From: Maylandia zebra
Lineage: Eukaryota; Chordata; Actinopteri; Cichliformes; Cichlidae
DNA: 64,000 nucleotides
Assembly (NCBI RefSeq): GCF_041146795.1
Contig: NC_135179.1
Coordinates: 10,022,547 to 10,086,546 of the forward strand
Reading direction: 5' to 3'
In this document: in pieces, positions 1-14,100 of the stretch
Layout: the number at the start of each line of letters is the position of its first letter
Numbering within the stretch: position 1 is the first letter of the stretch
The notes under the pieces: model-generated
What the model was told of the DNA's origin: nothing
What the model saw: only the letters and a program-made list of their open reading frames with translations
Database searches by the model: none
Program-made: the position numbers and the translations under genes

Positions 1-303
1 ATTTCAGTTGATGTTTATGCCAAGAGAAATACTTAGAGATCTACTCATCTCTCCTTCAGTATCTGCTAAGTTATATCTTTGTAGGCGAGTCTTTACCTGT
101 CACACTGTTCATACTGTCTCTTTTGGATTGGATTGGATTGTATTTCCAGTACGCGGTGCTTCTGGCAAATTACAGACTGTAAAAATACATAAAGATCTCC
201 TGGCAAGCCAAAAAATAGGTGCAACAAAATTCATCCATAACTTAAAGGTTGATATTTCAGTTTAAGATGTCCACATTAAGGATGATAAGAACTGCTTTGT
301 TTA
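1..303. other. No recognised feature
   Basis: This is AT-rich sequence just left of a LINE 3' tail. One short open frame (8-265, plus) resembles no protein I know and has no splice or codon support. The stretch may belong to an intron of mrps5, whose 5' exons are not visible. Confidence 0.4.
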
Positions 304-1619
304 GTTAAGATAAGATAAGATAAGATAACCTTTATTAGTCCCACACGTGGGAAATTTGTTTTGTCACAGCAGGAAGTGGACAGTGCAAAAGTTATGAGGC
401 AAAAATTAGAATACAATAAGAATAAATACAGTACACAACTGTACAGAATAGAATAAAATAAAATACTATATACAGTAGAATAAAATAAAATAAATATACA
501 ATAAGATAAAAATAGAATACAAATACTATATACAACTGAGTAAAAATACATCGATGACAGAAAGGATTATTGCACTTAGTATTATTGCATATGTATGGAT
601 GTGTGTGCTTGATCAGTTAAAGTCTTTATTATGGAGTCTGACAGCAGTGGGGAGGAAAGACCTGCGAAATCTCTCCGTCCCACACCGTGGGTGCCGCAGT
701 CTCCCACTGAAGGAGCTGCTCAGTGCTGTCACAGTCTGCTGCATGGGGTGGGAGATGTTGTCCATCAGGGATGACAGCTTAGCCGCCGTTCTCCTGTCAC
801 TCACCACCTCCACTGGGTCCAGAGGGCATCCTAGAACAGAGCTGGCCCTTCGGATCACCCTGTTCAGTCTCTTCCTGTCCCCAGCAGAGATGCTGCCGCC
901 CCAGCAGACCACGCCATAAAAGATAGCAGAAGCCACAACAGAGTCATAGAAGGTCTTCAGGAGTGGGCCCTCCACTCCAAACGACCTGAGTCTCCGCAGC
1001 AGGTACAGCCTGCTCTGCCCTTTCCTGTAGAGGGCGTCTGAGTTATGAGTCCAGTCCAGTCTATTGTTCAGATGAACACCAAGGTACCTGTAGCTGTCCA
1101 CAGCCTCAATGTCCATACCTTGGATGTTCAGTGGTTGCAGTGGAGAATGCTTGTGCCTGCGGAAGTCTACCACCAGTTCCTTGGTTTTACTGGCGTTGAT
1201 CTGGAGGTAGTTCAGCTGGCACCAGTCCACAAAGTCTTGAGTCAGTCCTCTGTACTCCTTGTCGTCCCCATCAGTGATGAGGCCGACTATTGCAGAGTCA
1301 TCAGAGAACTTCTGCAGGAAGCACTGGGTGGAATTGTGGGAGAAGTCTGCAGTGTAGATAGTGAAGAGGAACGGAGCCAGAACCGTTCCCTGTGGGGCCC
1401 CCGTACTGCAGACGACCCTGTCCGACACACAGCCCTGAGTCCTCACATACTGTGGTCGGTCGGTGAGGTAGTCCAGGATCCAGGTAGTGAGGAGATGGTC
1501 CACTCCAGAGTTCACCAGCTTGTCCTTTAGAACCGAGGGAAGAATGGTGTTGAAGGCACTGGAGAAATCAAAGAACATGATTCTCACAGTGCTTCCAGCG
1601 GTCTCCAGGTTATTCAGTT
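304..1619 (-). mobile_element. 5'-truncated Rex1/CR1-type LINE
   Basis: A non-LTR retrotransposon on the minus strand. Its 3' end, at low coordinates, carries a short tandem GATAA-type tail (309-330) and a 3' UTR at about 331-612 typical of fish LINEs. Its body encodes the C-terminal half of a reverse transcriptase. The 5' end is cut off near 1619, inside the RT domain, as expected for incomplete target-primed reverse transcription. The remaining frame is uninterrupted for over 320 codons, so the insertion is probably young. I could not define a target-site duplication. The assignment to the jockey-superfamily clade (Rex1/CR1/L2) comes from the RT motifs; the exact family is inferred. Confidence 0.85.
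613..1619 (-). CDS. LINE reverse transcriptase, C-terminal part
   Basis: This is the open frame of the truncated LINE and ends at 613. It would copy element RNA at a nicked chromosomal target. Visible RT motifs run in order: the motif A region FFDFSSAFNTI, the motif B region GAPQGTVLAPFLF, the catalytic FSDD box (family form FADD/YADD), and downstream YRYLGVHLNN, where the thumb begins. The first methionine is at 1587, but the frame stays open upstream to about 1619, so that methionine is simply the first one left after truncation and not a true start. The N-terminal endonuclease domain is missing, so the copy is not autonomous. A 161-aa open frame on the opposite strand (1045-1530) is only its shadow. 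Confidence 0.85.
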
Positions 1620-3814
1620 CAGTTATTTAGATGTATTAATCCCAAAAGTCACATAATGGGCACGGTGACAGCAAATTTACACTGTTGTACAAGCTGTACA
1701 CTGACTTGTACACTGACTACTTTACATTATATCAATGTGTCATGTCTTTACTGTTCTCCCATGAAAAGATATATAACAAAATATTTAAATAAATGTGAGG
1801 GGTGTACTCACTTTAGTGAGATACTGCATGTGCTTTATTTATTATCAAAGCAGGCTATTTTTGTAGGCCTACATATTCATTGTTTTTGTCCTGTAACATA
1901 ATAAATCCAACAAAAATGTGGTATTAATATAGGGAAACTAGAAAGTTAAATATTAGATAAATATCAGTTAAATATCAAATAATACTACTGTAGAATGTTT
2001 ACATGTTGTAAAGGATTTTATTTGTGCTTGTTAGTAATATGGAAAGGAGACTAGGCTTTATTGCCTTCACTTTAAGGTCCAAATATCTTTTGTGGCTCCA
2101 TACAGACTTTTAGGCAAAAACTGTTCAAAATACGTCTTTTGGTTGCAAAGCAAAGGTTGCTTTGTCCTATGTTGACTAAAAGTAGTGACAAACCAGTGCT
2201 GAATTATCCCCTGACTGTACAGCTGCCCTCAGCTCATAGGCTCTTTTTAGTACACTATTTTGGTCTTCCTGCTGAAAACTGTACTACTATTGTTCAGTCT
2301 ATCCACCCTGCCTTATTTTAGCCTGCAGCTCTTATGAAAAGCTCTGAAAAAGCCACTTTCATGTTAAGACTGGGCAGTTAATTTAATTTAATTTTTATTA
2401 ATAAGGCTGGCTTACAAAAATTCCAAAAAATGAAGATAAAATGATCACTGCTGCCCCCCCGCTTCATACTCATCCGCCTCCCCAAGCAGTCAAGAAATAA
2501 TTTGTGCTCGTATGTGAGGACATGCTATACAGAGAATCGTCAAATGAAAAATGTGCACCAAAATGCATCTAAATCATCTAATCCAGTACAATTACACTAA
2601 AAACTACAGCTTCAAAAATTCCCATTAAGTTAAAGCACACGGCTCTGGCACACTCAGTGTGATGAAGAATAGAGCTAGAGATGACGGAGAGCTGAGGTAA
2701 CTGAAAAAAATGGAGAAGAGTCAGAGCGACGCAGACAAAAGGGATGTTCATGGCCTCTCTCCAAGTACAGCACACACTTGGACAAGACTCAGTGATTTCA
2801 TTAACGGAGATGGAGTGTTGTCAGTGTCAGAAGAGGGTTTCTTTTTTGCTTTATACTCCCTGAAGTCAACAACCTTGAAAGTTTTGTTGAAAGTAAACTA
2901 AGAGTAGGCTGGATGAACTTTGTAGGAACTTTGAATTGGATTAGAGCTGTTTACTACACTGAACTGTCAAGGCATGTATTCATACTAATATCAAAAGTGA
3001 AATTCACAATAAAGAAGTCAAAAGCTACTAATGCAGGTTTATTTGTTTCTTAACACTACAACTACCAACGTTCTAAACCCCCAGAATCACTGCAACAGCA
3101 CCAGTCTTCTAGCTGTAACTATGACTTTACGAAATAAGTACTTCAAACAAGAACTTTTGGGGGTTTTATTAGATTTACAAAGAGTTTGTGTGATTTCATA
3201 TTATTTCATTACAGATCATAAAGTTGAAATATGTTTAAGAATCCACAAAGGAACAACAAACAACAATAACTAGAGAGTCCATAGAAAGTGAATGATATTT
3301 AGCAACTCCAAGGAATTACTGATATAATAACTACTGGTGATGCAAACAGAGAAGGATCCATGATAAAACCTTTAGGCAAATTACCAGTGAGAGTATACTG
3401 TTGAAAGTGAAGCAGGTCATTGCCTGTAACTTACTATACACCACACAGTTGGCCACAATAAAATAAGAAATGCATTTAAATAAATTAATTGCTGTAAAAG
3501 TCGATCAGTGAGTGTTTATTATGTTATCCGAGAGCCTTGTTCAATCTACAACACCACCCATCCTAGTGTGCAGCCTTCCTCAGCATTGACGTTCAACTCC
3601 AAAACCAATCCAATTTGGCTGCTCTGCACCACATTTCACTCTTTATTTGCTCAGATTAGTTCTCCACTCTCTGCGCTGTGCTCTGTTTGGCTTCTCTACA
3701 TAGCCAGCAACCTGCTTGCTTCTTTATATGTTTCCAGTCACACACTCCCTCACCTACCCGACCCATTCATCTTTCTACCCATTTTCTTCCACTTATCCAA
3801 TTAAGAATTGTGGT
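1620..3814. other. No gene seen; AT-rich sequence
   Basis: Both strands hold only short open frames without recognisable domains or paired splice sites. There is a C-run near 2452-2460 and some AT-rich simple sequence. I see no RNA gene. Confidence 0.4.
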
Positions 3815-4030
3815 TGACTGTCCCTGCTACCATAGGGTGGGTGGAGGTGGGGTACACCCTGGACAGAGTGCCAGCCTGTCACAGGGTCAACACAGATAGA
3901 CAGACAACCATTCATGCTCAATTTCACACCTACAGCCAGTTTAGAATCACCAGTAACCAAACCCCACTAGGTGTAAGTCTTTGGACTGTGGGAAGAAGCC
4001 AGAATACCCAGAGAGATTCAGTCAGTCGTA
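3815..4030 (+). repeat. Teleost interspersed repeat, copy 1
   Basis: The phrases GGGGTACACCCTGGACAG and GACAGACAACCATTCATGCTC, then TCTTTGGACTGTGGGA, are the hallmark of a very common fish repeat (known from memory). A second, more diverged copy lies at 39,345-39,625 in the same orientation. Class uncertain; no coding frame survives. Confidence 0.65.
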
Positions 4031-7000
4031 CAATAATTCTTCATTTTTTATTTTAACTGCACTCCACTATATATTTTCTATTAGTCACATCCAGAGTCAT
4101 AATTAGCCAAAGCATTGGTGACATCTAGCTACCTCTAGGTTATTATATAGCAGCCTTCATGTACGAATCTCTGTAAACAATATATGTTGCTAGCCAACTG
4201 AGCATGCCACATTGTTGAGCGCAGCATTTCCCATTGATTTCTGTTGGGGTTAATATAACTCTGTTGGCAGTTCCTTTTTATCCCATGTGCTCCAAGATTA
4301 ACTACATTATAAATAAACTCATTTTTAGAAAAAGTGGTGAAATGTTAGATGATGGAGTTTCATATAAATTGAGTGATTTTTAAAATGTAAATTAGTCAAA
4401 ATGAACCTTTTGGCAGTTCTAGTATTTATTAGATTTGTGCTGGTGAAAGTTCAGCACTGTTATTTTCATTTACAGTTTAATATTTTCACAGAAATGACAA
4501 TAAAGAAGATGAGATAATTTTGCATTTCTTCGGGTATTATTACATTTGAAAGTAAAAGCTTGCAGTCATACATCACCGAGTTATTTTAAAAGTTAATTTA
4601 GAGGAGTTAGATTCTTTTAATTGGGAACACGGTGTTCACTGAAGTTGACCCAGCAACACATAGTTTATTAAACCTCATCCAAAAGTTGGATGTTGAAGAA
4701 TCCTTGGGGAACACATTTTTTATCAAATCTAATTTAAAATATTGCCTTCAGTTACTGGATCAATTAATATATCTCCAAGTGCATTTTAATCTCATGATGG
4801 CGGCTTGTATCTGAATCAACCATGATGCCAAGTTGTAGAGTAATACATAGTACAAATGAAAATGTTCTACATTAAGGAAATGAATAGGAAAGCAAATTTT
4901 TCACTCGCCCTATATGATCAATTTAATTTCCAAAAAATACTTTTACAGTTGAATGTGAATTAAGTCCTATTTTCGTCCCTTCAGTCTCACAAGCACAAAC
5001 ATGCATGTCTGAGTCATTTGCATGACTAACGCACAGTTCCCTACACTGTTATAAATGTTGTTTTCTTGCTAAGTCTTTAGACAGCAGTTTGTCATCTCAT
5101 TTGAACACACATTAGTCCAGAAAGGGATTTTAACTCTTTCCTTTTCTCCTTCTCAGTCACAAATATCTGAAAGATTTTTTTTTTTTAATTAAACTTAGTG
5201 GAGAGGGGCCAAAGAAGAACTTGACACTTGTGCTATAATATTCAAATAGCCATCTACCATAGTGTATGACTGCACTCTCTTTTCACGATTAGTTATTTCA
5301 TTATGTAAAAGAGCTGATTACCTTTCGCACCACTGTTAGAAAAAAACAGGCCTGTGAATCTAGCGTTTTGCTTCAGATATGGCCATCTGGCTCTCAACAC
5401 ATCACATGTCACAATTACACAAAGAAATCTAGCAGAGTTTAAATTATGCACCAGTATGACTAATTATGGCAATTGTAGCTATGCCTGAGCAAATAAAAGC
5501 TGTTAACTATTCACTTGTTGATATCTTTACTCAAGATACTCGAGAAAAAAAATGGTGTTTCTATGCAAGAGCAAGTCAGAGAAGGCATTTGTAGTCATGC
5601 AGTACCTTCTGGTTTCATGTGGTTAAAACTCGTCCCTTGTACTGCAGCATATAGACTGATGGAGACAGGAAAACGTGCAGCAACAGATTGAGAAAATAAG
5701 AGATTAAACAGAAGTGAGAGCGAGTTAGAAACATCCTCCCACTGCCATGCTGTTGCTCATCCGGCAGAGAAAAACTCAGCCCATCTGCTCTGCTGTGAAC
5801 ACTCCTCAAAACTACTGCATCTTCACCTCAAATGACAAATGTAAAGCCCAGAACTCAACATCACTGGAGGCTTTTAGACACACTTCTAATTGAAACTGGC
5901 TGCGAACAGCCATAAGTCACGCTGAAACTTGAGAGTTAATAACTTGTTGGATTTTGATTTACAGAAACGCTTCATGTGCCATCTGGTCCGCACCTGGCAT
6001 AAAGAGCAAGTTTCGTTACACACTTAAACTTGACAGTAAGGGAGGATATGTTGCTGCCTCCCTTTAAGACCTGCTGCCACATTGTGCAGAAAAAATGTCC
6101 ATGCATTTATTACGGCATGTACTTTTTGGAGCATTATGTGTGTGCACCTTTGGTTTGTAAAGGCTAGTGCAGGGCAAAAAATATGTGAGGCATGTGGAGG
6201 TGTCGTTAAGTCACTGTTTTTGTGCATCTATGTGTTTGCATGTGTCCTTGGGGTTGTCTTTTCATTGTTTTGGTGTTTGCTTCTGCTCTGACCCCAATCC
6301 TTGTTCTGTGGCCCTGCAGTCATATTATAAACCCTTTACTGAAGTGTATGTTACGTAACGAGCGACGCTCAAGGCACATCTTGACTTTGAAGTTCCCTCT
6401 GCTGGAATTCAGCACTATTTTATCACTTGCGCTCTCTGACAGGGATAAAAGCCTCAAGGTGAACTGTTTTTTGGAGGTGGTGTGGGGTTAGTCCAATGAA
6501 AGGGCGCTAGTGCAAGATCTATTCGCAGCTCATAGGAACAACATAAGGAAATGCATACAAGCAGGCAGGAAGTACTATTCATATTTCCAGGGATCAATGT
6601 CCTTCATTTCTGTGATGTTTTACCTCCCTTTCACAGTCACAGCTGAAGGTGTTTTGAATGCATTCTGTCAGAAACAAGTTGGTGCTATGTAGTGGCTCCT
6701 ATAGACTTCCATTTCAAAGCGTTAGCTTGACTCATAAATACATTTTTCCCACCAGTCATGATATGCCCTTTAGCTAAATTCACTCTTTCAGTTTGCTGGT
6801 GTAGAGAGAGATGGAGAGACTCAGAGAAAGAGAGGTGGAGCATGAGGGGAGGCAGAGAGAAGCCCCTTGATGAGGCAGGCCAGGCAGGTCCTTCACTTGG
6901 GATTGAGTTGCATTCACTCGTATTGTAACAACTGTTTTTTTTTGTTGCCACTTATCACTGGAGTATGGAATACATTTACATACTCAGACAATTTCACACT

Positions 7001-7195
7001 CGATTGGCTTGTTTTTTATTCAGTTTTTAGCTCATAATTATTATGGCTTGTTTTCATTTTGCGTTTTTTTTTTCACTTTGTGTTTCTTTATGTTGTCTGT
7101 GGTTATCTTTATGTGAAATTCTAATACATAATATGTATTATCATGTATATATGTAGTATCATACCTTGATCTTTACCTAGCACAATGATAATCAT
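4031..7195. other. No gene seen; AT-rich sequence
   Basis: No domain, splice-paired exon or RNA gene is recognisable on either strand. The open frames here are shorter than about 90 codons and look random. A purine-rich patch lies near 6810-6870. Confidence 0.4.
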
Positions 7196-7199
7196 GTAC

Positions 7200-7960
7200 A
7201 GCCAAGTCTATAAGTATTTATACAGGGTACATAGTCCACCTTTTTGAGAGGCATGAAAGTCAGTGAAGAGTTGACCAGTATTTTGACCACATGAGGTTGG
7301 TTCCCTCATAATCTGGCAGATGAAAGAGCTGGAGTTGATTCCATGTGTTGAACTTAGGTAGTTATTCAGTTATTCAGATCAGCAACACCAAAACACCTTA
7401 CAAGTGCTATAAAACTAAAAGTGCATGATGACATGAATCATTTCCCAAAGTTGTTTAAAGTCAATAACAAGAAGATTCAATTTGCCAGAAAACAGCTGAA
7501 AGAACTTGTAGTTCTTGGTGAACAAAGTCTTGTGACATATGAAGACATATGAAAACAAGATTAATTTGCACTAGAATGATGGGCTTATGAGCTGAAGAAT
7601 ACCACATCATTGTCAAATGTGGTGTAGGCAGTGTTGTTGCATAGGCATGCATGGCTGCAAGTGGAACCTGGGCATTCATGTGTATTGATGATAGCATAAG
7701 CATAATAATGACCCAAAGTACACAGCAAAAGCAACCCAAAAGCTCAAGGCAAAGAAATGAGATATTCCTCAATGACTTTCAAGCATGCATTAAATGAAGG
7801 CAGCTGTAGTAGGAGACTTTGCAGGGAGGAAACGCAGCATTTAGTGATGTCCATGGATTCTAGACTTCAGGCAATCATTGGCTCCAAAGGATTTTTTTCC
7901 AATTACATTTGCAAGTTTAATTTTGTGTCTCTGAAACTGCAGTAATAACAGTTAAACCAC
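7200..7960 (+). mobile_element. Decayed Tc1-like DNA transposon
   Basis: The stretch 7700-7900 matches the end of a fish Tc1/mariner transposase gene as I know it: AATGACCCAAAGTACACAGC with GCAAAAGCAA (around the catalytic D of the DDE domain), then GCAGCTG, GGGAGGAAACGCAGCATTTA, GTGATGTCCATGGATTCTAG and ACTTCAGGCAATCATTG. The 5' half is strongly diverged and no long frame remains. Boundaries are approximate and I did not resolve terminal inverted repeats. Confidence 0.7.
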
Positions 7961-10900
7961 CTGAATTAAGCTTAAAATGCACTTCAGTCACGCCCAAATT
8001 CTTATGCTAACTCTGAGCCCTAACTCTGAGCCACAAGGTTTGAAGTTCTGGTTCTGGCTCCAACCTGAAAAGAAAACTTTACTATACTACACTCAGGCTG
8101 TGGTGGGAAATACTGTAAATGCATCAGTGCTTAATTGTTGGCTCTTTTATTGAACATTTTTCTTGTCTGTTTAAAATCAGCTGAATGAATTTTGTCCATT
8201 CACGTTCTTAGTTTTACATTTTTTGTACTATTATTGTTCCCCTCTCATTCACACTCGCACAAAATGAGCAAAGGAAGCTTTAATATTTGATTTTCTGCCT
8301 TTACTAGAGAATAAATATTTGATGGGTGTTTTATTGCTGAATGTACAATCGCTTCTTCACTTATCTTTCCACCTCAGTAATATTTCTGTATTTGTGTGTA
8401 TCGTTGAGGGAATACTTTTAAAGCAATATCCAACTGTGGAGTTGAAGAAATAACCACAGTGTTTCCACATCAATAAGACAGATACTAACACAAGTGCAAC
8501 ATGAACACCACAAACCACTGCCATACATAAGCAGCAAAGTAACACAAAGTGCCGCCAATGCTTAAACCAGTATTGAACTGTCAAAATACTGTACATAGAT
8601 ACACAGATTTTTCATATAGACCTTGTGTGTAAGCAGTTGTGTGACCTGTGTGTGTCTGTATGAGAATTGTCTTATAGTCAATATTTAAACCCCTCCAACT
8701 CAATACCTGTTATTGGAAATCACATCATAGCTATTATATGCTTAAAGCCACAGGAGTCATTGTTTTTTCATATGAACAGTGAATTATTGAGTGATTTCAA
8801 TATGAAAGTGGATTTGGCAGTAGTGCCAAATTGCAGCTCTTCAGTATGTTAGCATCTTTTTTTGCTGCAGCAGACCCTTTTTTCAGTCATAAAGCTTTCC
8901 ATAAGTGTTTGATGGACATATTCAGAGACAAGCTGGTGAACACAGTACAGCATTTAGCTAGTAATAAGTCAGATATTTTCCTCCTTTTGAATCCAAAAAT
9001 GGCTTAAATGAGAGTTCCAGGAACCAGGTCTTAAACTAGACTCTAAAGTACCTGTTGTTCTATTTTTGCAGCTTGTTGTGGAGTTCAGTGGTAAAATGAG
9101 CTTTTAATTTAGAGTAATCCTAAATGAACATTTTATTAATGAAACATACTGTGAAAGGTGCTATGACAAAAAATATTTTCTAATTAGACCAAAAATATTT
9201 TCTAATTAGCACTATAATTATCTTAATTAAATTTGCTTAATGAACTAGTCGGGATCGCTGGTTATTCTGTATCACTTTTCACTGTGCCTCTTGGTTTTGA
9301 GCTGAATTTATTCCGTGTGCATTTATTGTAGTTCTTCTTGAGGCTTCTTTGAGTGTTGGTACTTTGCACATCTCTTATTAAGACAAAGATGCAGACACAT
9401 CCGTTTTCAGATGTCACACACACAAATGGATGTTTCATTTCCACACATTCAGGCATTTCATCAGGATTTTTTGAGTCACAACAAATAGATCTTTCACCAT
9501 CTAATCATCATTTTTTCTTGTTCTTTGATTTTTAAATGGTCACTTAGTCTTGAGGAAGAATCGGTTAAACTTTGGTGGTCAAAGGTCAAGTTCAGTGTGA
9601 TCTTACAGAGCATGTTTTTGACTATAATGCGAATACATTCACTTATTACAAGATTTCACACCAATGTCTAATAATATCAAGTAATGAATTTTTTGTATGA
9701 AAAAGGTCAACTTCACTGTGTCGTCATAATGTTCCACAAGAGCTCTCGTCAGGCCATAATTCAGCATCATAACTGACACAGAATAGGAGGCTGTGACGTG
9801 ATCGCACATTTGATGAGATATTGAATTGGTGACACTAATCCTCGGTCCCCACATATTAGATTCTTTGAATTTGAGAGTTGTCACTACATTTATATCTAGT
9901 CTAAACTGCAGCCTTACACGCTGGATCTGATTCTAGTTTCATTTGTTGTTGTTCTCTTTCTGTCCCTTGCCTTCTACCCCTCATCCGTCACCTCTTTTCC
10001 TCCCGCTCTTCTTTCAAACCTCTGAAGTGGATCTATGCTGCCCCCTGGTGTTTCAAAATCATATTGCCTAGAGTTGATCAGCCTGTGTGGATAGGATATG
10101 TGTGTGCTTCTGAGATAGATAGATGACTGCCGCTTTTTTTACATAACAGATCAATGAAAGTCACTTAAATCTGGGAAGGCATGCGGGTCTGGATTGACCA
10201 CAAATGCACAACTAATAGCTTTGTTGTGGTGCTATAGCTGCAGATGTTTTACTCCACGCATTTGTTTTTGTCGGTTCATTAACTTGTCTGTTATTGACTT
10301 GAGCATAAAAGCCAAAATGCATAAAATCAAATGATACTACGCCGAAGTTATACAACAAATGCTTGTTTTCATTCATCTTTTGAGCTTTGGAAGTTAATCT
10401 GTGCCATAAAAACAGATGACAGTAGTTGGCTGATTTGTTGTCCTGATATTTGATCTCAGTATATAAATTAATCTCAGTATGTAATTGCAAGAGTTTATAA
10501 TGAGCAATAACAGTTGTAACATATCATTATGTCATTATTATCTGCTGCTGCTTATCCAGAATGTGGCTGCAGCTGCAGCACACTAAGCAAAATAGCCAGC
10601 TGGACTGATCCTTGGCCACTTGCACCAGGCTAGAACGGATATACAGTCCCTCCAGTATAAAAAGCCTCTCTAGGGAGGTTAGATGCGCAAATGTATTCAG
10701 CTGACTTCTTTTAATGCAAAGGAGCAGCATTACTGCTCTCACTCATCACTCCATAGCCCATGTGAGGAAAACTAATTATGACTTTCTGTGATCTCATTCC
10801 TTTTTCACTGCCCAGACCTCACAGGTAACGATGGGATGGTAGATGGGCTCATAAATTATGAGATTTGCTTTGCCTCTCAGCTCCCTCTGTCCCACCTAAG

Positions 10901-11188
10901 GTACTAGAACTGCTTCACTTGAGGTAGAAATTCTCTTCCAGACTGCAGGGTTGTTTGCCAGCAGAGGACTTCAGTTATAGAGTTGCTTATCCTCATTCCA
11001 GCTGTTTCATAATGGGCTACAGAAGGCTACACAGCATGCTGGAGCTCACAGCCAGCAGAACCACACTGACTGCAGCACGTCTGCAGAAAAATCTCACATT
11101 TTTATTTATGTTTATATTTGCAGTGTGTATGATATAATAGCTACACTAGAGCTCAAGATAGTGTTTGTTTATGATTGTTGTTTTGTAG
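7961..11188. other. Probable mrps5 intron, no exon found
   Basis: The next mrps5 exon starts at 11,189 with a good acceptor. Its upstream exons (mitochondrial targeting region and linker) were not found on the plus strand in this stretch or anywhere further left. A small direct duplication of AAAAATATTTTCTAATTAG occurs near 9170 and 9191. Otherwise I see nothing that looks like a gene. Confidence 0.4.
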
Positions 11189-14100
11189 GTGAAGAGTGTG
11201 TTCAACATGACAGCCAAAGAAGGCAGAAAGAGGTCCATCAGCTGCTTGGTCGCAGTGGGAAATGGCAACGGAGCCGCAGGTTTGAATCTCTAAAAAATAA
11301 ATACATGAATGAATAAACTCTGGAAGCAACTTATGATGATAAATCCAATCTATTAAACGTTTTGTCCCTGATAATCACGTTTATTGAAAATGCAAGGTAT
11401 TATAGTGTGAGGAAGAGAGATAAGAAACATAATTTAACATGTTTTGAATTCTGTAGACATGACACAGAGCCAAAATTGATTTTGACAGTTATTTTAATTG
11501 AGCTTTTCTAAAATGCCTCAGCCTCTGCCGATATGGGGAAGTGCAGGAAATGGGTTTGACACTTTTCATCCTCAAGCAGCAGCAAAAAAAAAAGGAAAAA
11601 CTGCTGACGAAACTCTGCATACTTTCCTGAAGCTCGCCTGCATTTAACCTCTTATTATAGAGTGTGTCACTGCTGCTTTTCGAAAACTTCATCATGTTAT
11701 TGCTCATTAGCATAAGGACTCAGTCATTAGTTTAATAACACGGGAAAAGCATCACAAGCTGTGATTTCTTCAAGAGAATCTTGTTTAATTTTTAATGAAT
11801 CATACTATGATGAATTTTACATTTTCTGTTACACTGAGCTTCACAAGCATCAGTGACTACTCAACACTCTGCACTCAGAGGTGTTTTAAGACCAATGTTC
11901 TTTCCTCCTTCCAGGCTTTGCTTTGGGGAAAGCAGCAGACAGGAACACGGCTCTGAGGAAGGTAAGACCACAAACCATATATCAGTGTAGCTTCAGATGC
12001 CGTTTATAGGTTTGGGACAGCTTAAGGTCACATATCCTGCAAGTGTTTTGTTAAATAACTGTCGACTGAGGTTTTCGACTGGTCTTGGCTAAAAAATATC
12101 TCCTAAACGAAAGATTTTGGAGATGTTATCGCGTCATCTGCTGGACGTCTATCATAGACTTTGTACCAGAAGGTTTTGAAAAGGATAAGCGACACGTGAA
12201 AAGATTCAAATTTATGATTGACCTCGCATTCTGAAGCCGCTGAATAAGCATATACAAGTGACATCAGGGGGTGATGATTGTGTCAGTCCAGACAAGTGGC
12301 AAACACTCAGTGTGACAGAATCCACATCAGCATATGCAGAAATCTGATGTTATCATTTTAAAGTGAGCATCCAGTCTGTGTGTGTGAAGAGGACCTGTGC
12401 ACGTAGCTATGTGATATCCCCGTGCTGGTGTCATTCCTGCATCATCATAATGATGTTGGTCCAGCATCAACACTGGAGCTGACCAATAGTGTTGTAATAT
12501 TCTAGTTTTATAAAGTGGAGGAAAATGGGGAAAAAATGTCTTTATTCAATTATTCAGTTATTTTCTTCATGAATGTCTGCAAGATAACAAATATATTATC
12601 AAGTTAGGCTGGTGATAGCTTTTTGTTGTAGCATTAGCTAACTTGGCCAAACTTAACTGAAGGCTCAGGCAACATGATAGGTACACTGCAAGGTTGATAC
12701 TGGAACCAAGATTGTTATGATGATGTAGAAACAAGACCAACACAGGGATATCAGATCTGATTACAACCATATAGTAAACTAGTCTCAATAAAATGTTGTT
12801 ATATTTAAAAAAAAACAAAAATAAACAACAAAACAAAAATGTGCATTTCCTTTCTTTATTGATATGATCATAGTTCTCACGTTGTAACAGACTGCCTGAC
12901 CAGACCACTACGCTTCCCAGGAATAATATCTATAATAATAATGGATTGCATTTATATAGCGCTTTTCGAGACCCTCAAAGCGCTTTACAATTCCACTATT
13001 CATTCACTCTCACACACTAGTGGAGGCAGCTACAGTTGTAGCCACAGCTGCCCTGTGGCAGACTGGCAGAGGCGAGGCTGCCATCGGCCCCTCTGGCCAT
13101 CACCAGTAGGTGAAGTGTCTTGCCCAAGGACACAACGACCGAGACTGTCCGAGCTGGGGCTCGGACCGGCAACCTTCCGATTACATGACGAACTGCCAAC
13201 TCTTGAGCCACGATCACCCTATCTATCTATCTAATCATCTACCATGCAAGTTTTTAACTTTTGACTAGGGAAATAACATTATATTTCAATATTGTTATAT
13301 TTCAACAGTGTTTTCTGGGTAAGTGCTGTTGAAACCTGCAACATAAACAGGTTTTCAAATCAAATCAAGCTTGTTTAAATAGCACATTTAAACTCACTTT
13401 ATTATGGTTATACATTAGATGATTAGGTGAGCTAAATGGCATCTAAAGAGACAAGACTCAAGACTTCCTTTGATGCGTTTCATTATGTTTATAATAAGGA
13501 CTTTACTACACGGCCTTTTTCTACTAATAGTATTAATATATTTTCCTATATTAATGTAACTGCTGGATTTCAATCTGTGTGTCTTTTGTCATGTAACTCT
13601 TATTTGCAGGCCAAGAACAGAGCCATCCACTACTTGTACTATATAGAACGATACAATGACCACACCAGTAAGTGACTTTGAATCTTCGTTTGTCCTTTTG
13701 TTCTTCCTCTCTTCCTCCATAAAACTGCGGTCTGTTTATTCACATTTTAAATTTCCATCTGTTATTATATGCTTATGTTAACTTAGTATTACATGCCTGC
13801 CAGCCTTTGTCTCTGTAAACAGAATCTGATGAACACGATACAGAACAATCAAAATTTCATGCTTCATTCTACTTTGAAAAGGCTATCTGATTATAGCCTT
13901 AGTTGGGGGAGATTGCTGCATGAATTAATTTGCATGTTAACGAGGAAACTCATTTCCTGAAAATTGCTTTTACTTCTTAATGCCACGTATGCAGTATGCA
14001 AAGACAAGCATGATGGTGTGAAGAAGTTTAATTTAGTGTAAGTTCTTATGTAAGTATTAGAGGAGCATGGGTGAAGGGTTTAACTGAAGAAGACATGAGT

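Noticed and set aside
1045-1530. 161-aa plus-strand frame
   Set aside because: Antisense shadow of the LINE reverse transcriptase frame.
10955-11137. A frame reading AEDFSYRVA, like the EDFDTR part of the missing mrps5 exon
   Set aside because: No donor site follows in phase, and the surrounding residues do not match the family. It is a chance resemblance.
12941-13234. 97-aa frame with Cys and His residues
   Set aside because: Lies wholly in a tRNA-derived SINE.
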